Below are positions 21,175-33,100 of a DNA stretch of 64,000 nucleotides, in pieces. The notes under the pieces were generated by a model. It made no database searches. It saw only the letters and a list, made by a program, of their open reading frames with translations, and was not told where the DNA came from. Every line of letters begins with the position of its first letter. The first letter of the stretch is position 1. The DNA is taken from the NCBI RefSeq assembly GCF_040958095.1, contig NC_091227.1, positions 20,724,658-20,788,657 on the forward strand, given 5' to 3'. The translations under genes and the position numbers were made by a program. The stretch comes from Procambarus clarkii (Eukaryota > Arthropoda > Malacostraca > Decapoda > Cambaridae).

Positions 21175-24100
21175 CTGTGAAGAATTAAAATAATGTTTGG
21201 TTTATGGCACTAATTGTATAGGAAACTAAACCTATAGTAAAGCAATTAGGTAGTTAATAAAATTATTCTCTACTGTATGTTGGGTGATCAATAATCATTA
21301 ACACACAAAAATATATTTCCCAAAATGGTTAATCAATTAATTCCTATTGTATTAACCAGCCTCGCAAAAGCTTCCTATGCAAGAACATTGAATACTATAC
21401 TTTTTCTTTGCTACACCTTCCACATTCACTCAAAATCTATATTCTAATGTATTATTGTATCTAAATGAGATTACAATCAACAATTGTAAATTTAATGATG
21501 GGAATAGCTCTATGCTATGCAGTACTATTTATGTTGGCTTATATAAACAGCAATGGAATGAATGTTAGTCCTCAAATTTAATGCATTAAAAGGAACATCC
21601 TGTTGAAATAAAATTGCCTGCTTTACTATAATGGAATTAAATACATAGGAGGACTAATAGGTATAACTTTTATGAATTATAACCTATGGTCAAAGACAAG
21701 CGCCAAGCATCATGTCTTGGAGGCAGCACCACACACAAACAAGTATACTGAACTTTGGTATTGAAATAACAATAATGCTTGGTCAAATAACAAAAGCAGT
21801 GCATATTCTATTAAAAGCTAGAAATAGTTATAGAAAAACTATCTACTACACAGACCAAGAGTAAAGTGTTTTGAAACTTGGCCTTACTACCTGGTAAGTT
21901 ACATATAATTTGGAGTGCTAAAGCATGCTAGCAAGTAAACATTTTCTTCAGTGTCATCTATTCTAACCAAATGTTACCTTGAAAAAGCTCATTTAATTAT
22001 CAATGAAATTAATAACAAAGTAGTTATAATTAATCAACCACAAAATTTAGCCAAAAAGTATTAAAACAATTAACAGGGCAAGCATAAAATTTTATTAGCA
22101 CCTTCCTGCACATGTCGAGATGATTAAGAAAGTCATTAGTAATACGGTAATAAGCATACATACATGTATGGTGAGGTCCTCTGGTGCCTCGGCCTGGAAA
22201 GTATACACAGCTGTAACGACTTGAGAGGAACCACTGCTAGCATTGGAGATACCAGACTGAATCGAGCTTCCTGTATTTATCACACTTGTAGAAGTTGATT
22301 GACTAGATAACTCAGCTGGCGGCTGTTCGCCAGCAAGAGGTACTACTATCTAAAAGAAAAAAATACTAATTACAAAAATATTAGTCTTAAACATCAAGAT
22401 ACATTACAAGAAATTAAACTGGTTTATTTTTTCAAGCAGCAGTAGCAAAGATACTTAATTACCAGTCCTCACCTTAACAAAGGCCTGTGGGAACATGCCC
22501 TCTTTGAGTCCACACCGCCCAAAGAGCCACTCGTCATTAATTCGGTAGAGAAGCTGGATTACATCACCAACCTGTGTATTCAATATAAAGGTATACTAGT
22601 AATTATTTATTATATGTATCAAACTTTCAGGCCCAAACACATTCAAGCACAAAATATACCATCAAATTTGTATCCACAAAAAGAACAGAGATCACAGTTC
22701 AACGATTACTTAAGTAGCATAATTTACAAACACTTGAACATAACAAGTGTGAAGCTAATTCCTTTTCATTATGAAAAAATATTGTAACAAGATTATTGAC
22801 AAGAGTTAAACTATGCCATGTTAAGTTCATTGATCATGGTAAGGCTTTTAGTAGTTCAGGCAACAATATTTTGATGATGTTCCCATTTATAAGTAGAAGC
22901 TCATGGGAAAGGCCAAATAGTTTTAGATATTCAAAAATTTTAAGTCATGCCTAGTACTGTATACTAGACAGTAAAATGTATTTATCCCTTTGGCTGCTAG
23001 TAACATTCACTCAAACATTTGGCCGTTCCAAAGAGAAAGAAGGTGCTAGGCGTGCGTTACGTTTGTGTTCAGCTAGTTAAAACCATCCATTTCTTGGGTA
23101 TCTTACTTTAGGAGATCATTAATAGTTTTGCTGAGAAATTATTATACAAACTATTCATTTCTTTAATTTTACATTTATTGTAAAAAAAAAAAATCATCAA
23201 ACTAATGTTTTAGTTATACTGTATAATGGAACACTGTAACCAGGTATTTTTAGTACAGAAAGGTTAAGTTGGTGACTACTGCCTATTTGCTTTGAACGAG
23301 TATGAAGGAGAGGCGACAACTTGTGCTGCCACCACTTTCAGCTAGCTTAATAATGAAATGGCAAAGAAAAGTTTGATTGCTTACATAGAAGTGAACACTA
23401 CCATTTACACCTTATGTAATTTTATTGCCTTGCGAGTGAAAACCACTATCAGTGATTTTTAGCATGTTTGTGTTAAATTTGGTATAACATTTTACTGTAT
23501 AGCTAGGATGACCCTAGCTATACAATAATTTACAATAGGCTTGTCCTAAACCAAATATGACATTTCATACTTAATAATACTGCACCAAGAATCACATCTT
23601 GTTTTGTATGTACCTGGCAGGCCATTACATACATAAGTACAGTGCACATTTAAAATTACATTGGAGTGTCTAAAGCAATCTTTGATTCATCAAACTTTAA
23701 ACTGAACTACATGTACTAGTATCATCAAAATATCGTCTAGTGCACTCCTGCCTATTGGACCTTACTGGGATTGGACCCGTGCAAACAGTACAGTAATTCA
23801 AACGATTCTGTAGGCCTAATCCAAATGGCTTTCGAACCATAAAAAAAAAAAATCCAACATTATGGTAAATGATGTACATATACAAGTATTGCACATACAC
23901 AAGCTTGCTATTTCAAGGGAACATTACATTTGTGTTTATGTATCCAAAAATTATTAGTATCTGGCATTTCCTCAAGTAGGTTTCAGAGGAAATGAGCCAT
24001 CAAGGATAAAATTAAGAATTATGATGATAAATGTAATGGGACTATAAAAACAAAAATTACTTTCATGCTATTTTAAACAACTACTGTACACTAATTGAAA

Positions 24101-27100
24101 ATAGTATAATTTGAAATCAGAAGTTATACAGTACTGTACCTTGAAATCCAGATCACCAGAATGGTTAGCAACAAAGTCAAACTCTGCAATACCGTGTGGT
24201 CTATCTTCATCCTCATCCTGCAAGACAGATTTATTAATTACACCCATCATATACAGAACAGTATGATGGTATACTGTTGAGTATCTTCATGCATTGAAGT
24301 AAATCAACCCCTAAGGATTTGGAACAACAACAATCTTTCTGTAAAGCAAAAGTTATCAGCGACATTTTCCATAGTAATTAGTTTGATCCAATATACAGTA
24401 TTTATATACATTTTGGCAAATTAACTTGGCTATCTCAAATTTCATCATGTGTCACTTGCATGTAATACAAATATATGTAAATGAGAAAAGTACTTCTTTC
24501 ACCTTGAAAGTGCCAAAGGCCAAAGTAGCCTTCATCCTACCCACTACCTAATATAACAAATAGTGCTCAACGAGGTGGCGGATGACTTGGCCAAACGTGC
24601 CACATCAAAACCACAAGTTGACATTGAATGTGAATTCACAATGAGACAAATAAGAAGCAAAATCAGAAATATTCAGGCACAGGCGGGAGTGGAGAGGAGA
24701 GAGATAATGTATGAGAGTAGTCAAACCATGCAACACTACATGTATGTGAGTCAAAACACCCATTTCACTTATGGTAAAAGGAGAAATGCTTGGAGTGACT
24801 CTGTGTACATGCGGCTCAGGCTTGGGTACAAATATTACTGGGAATATGGGATAGATGTTCATGGTAATGACACGAAGTGTAAACTATGTGGTATGTTAAG
24901 GTCTCACACCCTTGCCCATTATATTCTTGATTGTCCGTTGATTAGTGTATATAGAAACACTGAGATAAGGACTGTTCCTGAACAAATAGCCTGGATGTGT
25001 CACAACGGAAAGGTTGATGATATTCTTGAGAGATATAAGAATTTTGCACCAAGATTGTAATATTTTGTTGAATTATCTGCAGGTGTCTTGCAATTTGTCT
25101 ATACAGTATACCTAGGTCATAAAAGTATTTGTGTGTACGTCTGATAACATACTACTTGTGAAGGAGGAAATGTATATTTTTACCTCTCAAAATGTTTGGT
25201 AATGTGTTTATTTGTGATGTGTGTCTATGTATATATTAACACGTTGTACTGAATGGGGTGAGAATAGCTTGAGCTACCTCATCCCTTTGTGTGTATTTTA
25301 CCTCAATAAACTTATTTCAATTTCAATTTCAATTTCAATATAACAAAAGAATGGCACATATAAAGATGAAAAGAAGAAGACACTAGATATCTGTGGGGAA
25401 AATCAGAATGTGATGTTGAATGGAAAATAATGATATAAATGGGGGCCTTATGAAATCATGGTAGCTTGCAGAATAAGCTCATGCAAGCATTCTTACCATA
25501 AAATGGAATATGCAAGAATTACAGTTTATTAATGCAAATACAGTATCCACAAATGACTTTCTGTAAAGTTGTGAATGACTACAAGAGTGAATCATTAACA
25601 ATTTTAAGTTGATGCACAGTGTTTTGTCTGCCCATCTTCGCTGACACACTGCAGGATGTATCTGTCTTTAGGTCATATTAACACTATGCCATCCATGAAT
25701 AACACTAAAAAGGGAAGAAACAATGCTATCAACACAATTATAACCAACATTTAATTGTTACGTGTATATGAATTAAGTTTGGTTGGGCATAAATAACCTC
25801 TGACTAGCATGGGCCTATAGGCATTCTGTAGTCCTAGTATTCTTATATTATCTCTCATGTTTTAATGTGTTAGAGTATATTCAAAGAGTTCATGGCATTC
25901 CTATTGTATCATTCTATATTGATGCAATGTTGTGTGTTTTTCAGCATCGGTGGCTAGATAGCATTACGTTACCCTATAAGATATAAATTTAATACAATAG
26001 CTTTTGGAAACAAGTTTTTCTTTTATCAAATCAGTCAATATTTCTAATTTAGGTATTTACACTTCTACAAAGTGTAAATACAATAAACATTCATATAGTG
26101 CTCTCACTAACCTCGGCTTCTGGACGTGGCGGTAATGGTGGGGGTTCTTCTAGAATAGTTTGATCAATAATAGTAGTGCCAGTGTCCCACCCACTGGAGG
26201 ACTTCACAACACTTGTACTCGAGCCTTTTGTTGCAACACTCCAGTCAACACTTCCCAACTCTAAATAATGGTTGTTCATGTTAATGTTACTGTCACCTGC
26301 ACTCTCAACCAAACTACTCGACACTGGTGCCTTCGGACGGATAATTGTGGGCCTAAAGTTTTTCTGTTCTTGTTTATTGCTGCTAAACTGATTAGCCGAT
26401 TGTGTTATTGTACTAGAGATTGTTGATGGAAGGGGAGAATTCTGTATTGGCACAGCAGGATTCTTAGGTTTATTTAACTGAATACTGTTCATATCTGCTC
26501 TACGAGCCAACATATCAAAAGGATCTTGGTTCTCATTAGTCTCCGATACAGTACAAGCAGCAGGAGCATAAGAAAAAAATGAAGATCCACCCACTTTTCT
26601 TGGTGGCACAAAAGTACTGGCATCCTGAATGGAGCCGAAAGGATCAAAAATATCATCAAAGCCTAAGCTCTGATTCCCAGTAGAAGATTCGCTACCAAAG
26701 CTGTTGACACTGAGGCCATCGCTGCCTGATCTTGTCGTGGGCGAGCTAGGTGGGGATGAAAAATCGATTAACGAAGCTTCACACACAGGTGTGCTTGGAG
26801 CAGACGTGGTGCCGTGTGCTGGTGAATGTCTGGGCCGGGATGGTGGGGGACCACGGAGCTTGCCAAACATCCCACCCACAATACTGCTGCTCTTTGATGA
26901 ACCATTATGTTCTAGCTGATGATGGCCCTTCTGTATATGAAAGAAAGATACACAAGTCTCAACATTTGCTTTTTTACAATAAATAAATGATTATCTTAAA
27001 TAATGTGTCTCCACCTTTTTTAAATTCAAATATAAAATGTTTACATTTTTAATACCTTCACAGATAAAAAATAAGGTACTGTAATTCAATACAAAGTTTA

Positions 27101-30100
27101 CTACTAGTAGTTAAGAAACTCAGTTTATGCAGATTTATTGCACAGCAGCTTGAATGATTATCAAGTTTAGTACCATAAGTTAACTTGCTCATTATGATGA
27201 GGGCTGTCTAAAGAAGTCCATTTATCTAAAAGAAAGAAAAAATGGGCCATATATAAGAGATTCAAAAAGCATAGGAAATTTCAGTTACCTAAGTCAAGAA
27301 CCTCTTATCTATCATTTCAACATACTATCTTGATAGCAATAGCCACATATTACATATTCACTATAATGTTGCAACAAGTAAATTTAGTTCCAATACTTCA
27401 AGATGCAGCTAAAGATGTTGCTAAGTAACAGGGAAATTTGTCATGGAATTTGCCAAGCTGAATATCTTCCAAACTGATCAGGAATCAAAGGGGTGGGTAA
27501 GACAATCAGATTAACAACTCAAAATTATTCAATTGATGATGCATATCACACAAAAGAAAATTCAAGCAGTGTGTCAGCACATTTTCTCAAAATAAGAGAC
27601 ATCTGGTGAAAGCATTCAGATCATATAAGAAGAAAAAACTAAGATCTGAAAGTTTTAAGCAGGCAAGAGAATAATACCCACCTTCTATACACCATCATAA
27701 GTTTTAGTCACGCTAACTTGCACCTTCCATAGTGTAAAGAAATGTATCCTAATCATTTGCTACTTAAGATAATTCCAAGCAAGAAGAGAACTCATACCAC
27801 TTCCAAGAACAACTACTGACCTTTCTAACTGACAACTTATGCAATCTGTGAAAAATTGGGTGTGGTTTTTCCAGGGTGGGCTGCAGGAGACAAGTGAAGC
27901 ATGTTACTGCTAAGAACAAAAATGAATTTGTGTCTTGTGAGCCATACACAATCACATTACCAATGATAACTGCATTTACAAACTTTAGTTCTCATGCATT
28001 AATAATGATTCCATCATTACATTCTGAACTACAGTTAATGGAACCTGTTACATACATGACGAGTAAGTGGAATGTGCAGTTTTAATGATACACACATCAG
28101 TGATGGACATTAATAAAATGAGTCCTTCAAATTGTCACACAACTACCACTAAAATATTTAGTCAATAACATTTTGTATTTTTCTAATTATAGATAAACCA
28201 GCTACATAAAACACACATGAGCAACTTTGTATTGCCTAATTTTTTTTTATAAGTGCAATAGGTCAGTAACAATCATAGTACTTTACAGTACAGTATTGCC
28301 AAATATATTTTACTGGTCAGCTACATATGGCATTAACACTATGGTAGTCCATCCTCTTGTCATGCGTTCAGACAAGAGATTAACATCCCTTTGTGGCGTA
28401 CAAAGTGTGTAATAAAAAGTAATCCAGGTATTTTAAAAGCATGTGCATTGTGTGTGCTTGTTTCGATTAGAGGTGTGCAAATACCAATATTTTAACCGAT
28501 GCTGAAATCAATACTTCAATATGAGTACTGTACTATAAACAGACATACTTCAATGCCAATACTTAATATTTGAAGGGAAATTTATAGTTCTAAGATAATC
28601 TCAAGACTTCTGCAAATCAAGGAGTGATGGAATATTTTATAAGTTTATTCTAGTAATATATACTGTTTAAGCTTCATTTTTCCATTCAGTTTTGATAGTA
28701 TTTCATAAACATTACTACATTCAAATACATTCCAAGAAGCACATTCCATGGGGGTATGTACTTTTTACTTGGATTAACTGGCAACTTGCATCACCACACA
28801 GCATACTTTGCCATACAATATATTTTTTTTTTTAATGATTCATTGATCATATTGCCTACTGAGGTTGTATACCAAGTTGGATGGATGCTCCAATGTGAAT
28901 GAATTTTAGTCATCAATAATGGAATTGATACAGCTCAACATTCAAGATCAACACTTAACCATGTATAGACCCAGCAAAGTAGCATTTGCATATGGACCAT
29001 GGCATTGAAGACTTAATGGAGAACAAGATTTTGTTAGATTGTAACAGTGGGTACTGTACCAGTATCAAGCACTGGCTGTATACTCTGCTGTATATAGTAC
29101 AGTACAAACGAGCATTTAAATGTAACATTTTGGAGTCAGTTCTGCTCGAGTTGAAATTCTTACAATACAGTACTGTACTAAAATACTGTACATGTATGGT
29201 ACAATACTTGGGACTAACCTGTGAAGGATTAAATTTCGGTGGAGGTGGTCTTGGTGGTGGCACCTTCTTCAGCATACTATTGGCAAGAGGTAGTGAAGCT
29301 GATCTTGATAGGCCATTCTGGTTAGTTCTCCGAGATGATAGTCTTGATGCTCTAGGGACTGGTCGAGGTATCTCTTCTCCCTCAGTTTGTATGACTAGCA
29401 GATCATCATTCCTGTATAAACATACCTATTATACAAACTAAACTTTTACAAACTCAATGTTACATTTGCCACAACATTGATACGGGTGGTATTATCTTAA
29501 ATTTTTCACACAAGTCTCCAATTTGTTTTCCTATTCTATACTTAACCTACAATTACAAACATTACCTTTGTCATATCATGGTAGCAGACTGCATTATTTG
29601 GCTAATAAATTCAATATGCAAATGTCACAAATACACCACAAAGTGATCACCCAATTACCTAGGCTGACTTGGGGCTGGATCTTGCTGTTCAAGCAGGCAT
29701 TTCGATTCGGTGAGAATTTCTAGTGTTGTAATTTTATAACACGGTTAACTGCATTTATTAGAACAGAATATATATCTTTGAACAGGCCTAAATCAGTACC
29801 AAAATCAGAGAGAAATTAGACTTAAAAATCGGGCTTTGAGTGAATATGAAAAGTTCCTTTCCAAGCAAAGCACTCTTGGTCCGTAAGGCATGATTCAATT
29901 CTCCCCATGGACTATTAGATCAAAAACAGTCAGGACAGGTTGATACTCTGCATCAGCACAGCAGAAATCCATTTCAAAATGCCCCACCAGATAACACTAG
30001 TGCTATGGAGGACAGTGGAGAAAACTTGCTAAGCATGGAATGACGACCTAATGGTCTATTCAAATAATCAGCAAGACCCTCCAGGCAACCTTCGTACATT

Positions 30101-33100
30101 GCAAGAACTGTTGGCAAACCCAGTCCTTGTCCCCCACTACCTATGTCAGTTATTATGACCCCCAGAAACCACAATCTGTTAGCAGCAAATTCCCAGTTTC
30201 AGTCTTATGCACTTAGTACACAATGTTGGTCTTAGTACTGTACACGGTACCAAGGCCAGCATTTCCTAGCCGCTTCATGTATATCCCCATACCTACTTAC
30301 TCTCCATTCCAGATAATTTTCTACAAGGGTTGAGGTGTAGAGTAATGTGGCTCGTTGGCCTGTCAGTCACTTCCTGCCCTTGCAGTTTCTACCACAACTC
30401 TGCAACAGGTCTCAGAAGTTTTCAAAAGACCCTTACTGAGCCAGTACAAAAGACGACCTGCTCCAACTGTTCTAGATCTACAACTCTGCAGGAACCAGTA
30501 GAATCTTACCTTAGGGACCAACCAAGTGTTGTAACCGAGAACAATTTTAACTTACCCTGGCCGAGTTACACACGTTCCCTCTTCACCCTTTTATGCAAAA
30601 TTTGGATTAGGTCTACTTACACTAGTACCTGAACAATACGTTTATTTGAAAAATTACTGCATATGAACTATAGCTGGTTGAAGGGTCTGTATTTTTAGTC
30701 CAAATGAAAGCCAGAGAAACTTTGCTTCCTGTCATTATTGACGTAACTACAAATACAAAAGAATCTCGTGTGATGAGGAGCCCCATCTACAAGCATTTCA
30801 GGTAATGAGCGAGCCACTCTCAGAAAATTTGTCTAATGACGAGCTCCCGCTCGATCAACGAGAAAACCACGTGGTGCTCTAGCGTTCCTGCTGGTTCTCG
30901 CAACTTCTCAGAAGCCTCCGACGACAGTGTTTTATTGCACAGGACAAGCTTCCCCTGCATTTTTTTTTTGTGGTTTTGTGACTACAATTTGTGACCCACG
31001 ATGTCGCCAAAGAAGCTGCTTGCTAAAGATAGTGTTGTCAAGAAGAAGAAGAAAGACAATTACTGTAGATTTGAAGAAGGAAATCGCCTGACTCAGAGGT
31101 GGAGTCTCCTTCCACACCATAACCTCTCTCCTCCTCCCCATCGTCTCCCCCAAGCCAGCAACTACTTCATAAGGTAAAGTACAATTGAAAACAGTAAAAC
31201 AAATCATTTACAATAATTATATGTATTATAATTTACATTATAAAATTTCATATTGATGTTTTTGAGGATGGAACGGATTAATTTTATTTCCGTTATTTTA
31301 AATTGGGAAATTCATTTCGTAAGACGAGCGTTTCACATGACGAGCGTTTCACATGACGAGCTCAGTGCCGGAACGGATTAAAATCGTTAATCTGAGGCTC
31401 CTCTAACGTGTTAGATCAGCCTAAAGTGCAGATAAAAGACCTGCCAATTTATCATCAAGTTATAGAAGCAAATTTGAGAAGACAATCCATATTTTCCAAT
31501 TTGATACTAGTTCATCTGATTTATTATCTCCATTGTAAACCCAGATAAATATCATTGTAAACGAGTGAACATTATCAGATCATTTTGTCCATTAGACCCA
31601 GCAATCCATCCCATCAATGTTCAGCTAGTTGGGTGTTCACTGTGTACAGTAATTAAAAAAAAAATGACATTCATACTGCAAGATTTTTTGCTATATGTAA
31701 CACAAATTAATCTAGGCCTACTTTGACCGAGGTATGTTATCGATGGTTAGGTTATACACATAGTCTATACTAGCAAAGATTTACCAATATTTACATCATA
31801 TTCGTGCATTATTGCCTTTTAACCTATCACTTATGTTGTTTTAAGAAATTTGCCTTACTTAGCAATAATCCTGTTTGAGACCAATATCACACACATTGTA
31901 GATGCATAAAGAATAAAATAGTATTTATAATGCAGTATAAAGAAGAATACAAGAAAATGAGGTACAGTACACTGTACCTAAATTTGAGGAAATGTCTTAA
32001 AGTAATTATAAATGTTTTTCATAAAGCCAAAAAAATTAATACCAGCTGATGATATTTTTAATAAAATTATTTAAAATGTAAATAGATGGATTTTTATCAA
32101 CTTTGATTACTGCTGCAAATGCTCATGCTGAGAGCCTTAAAACATCTCCCATCAGTTGCAGAGAGGCAAGTAATGAACTTGTGTCTACAACCACTAATCA
32201 TGAATTAGTTATGAAAATATAAAGAAACTCACCACATATAAATTCTTAGAAAGACATGTAAACATAAATCAGAAAATATGAATAAGGTCCTTCGGTATTG
32301 TTCATCAGTATAATCCCCAAACTTAATATGGACCGAGAAGGCAAAGATGGTACTGTACTACCACTTTCGGTGCATGAGAAGACCAAAGCTTTCAGAAAAT
32401 TATTATTGCCATGTTTAAATGCTATAGCTTGTTCATTTACTCTTTGTAGGCTAAAAGAGAAGGCTTGCAACTGCCTCTCAACTATTGAAGTAAAAATACA
32501 GGTGTTTGTATTAAACTAAAATTGTATATTATATATGTATATACATATTCTATTTCCACAATTTAAAGCATATCTAAAAATGGTGTCTTTCCACCCTTTG
32601 TCAACTCAATATGCAATAATCAGTTCAAGCTTTGAAGCATGCCTGGCCATGAAAGATAAGCAGACATAAGATTAACAAACCAAAAAAACATTGGGATAAG
32701 ATAATCAGTCTTACCATATATAGCATACATATGATTCATAAGACTTTGATTACAGCACTGTCTACAATAAATAATGAATCAATTCAGAGAAATACTTATA
32801 CTTCATGTGTGGTATATCTCTAACATTCAGTAGCAAGAATCAGGCTCCTTATTCTAATGGTAAAAAAAAAAAAAAAATACTGTATGGTACTCAAAATACA
32901 TATATGTACTGTACCATAAACTTACCGTGGTTGTGGCCCCATTGGTCGAAACTTTGGGGGAGGAGGAGCCCGTCTTACTGGTCGAATATCTACAAAACGA
33001 GAATGGCTTAAATACATAGTCATTAGAAACCAAGGTGAAAACTTTTCACCAAATTGAATATTTCTAGGGAAGAAATTTAAGATAATTATGAAAAAGAATG

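Noticed and set aside
23740-23830. tRNA-like sequence on the - strand (CACTCCTGCC...GGATTGGACCC)
   Set aside because: Only a weak box B resemblance and no box A at the right distance.
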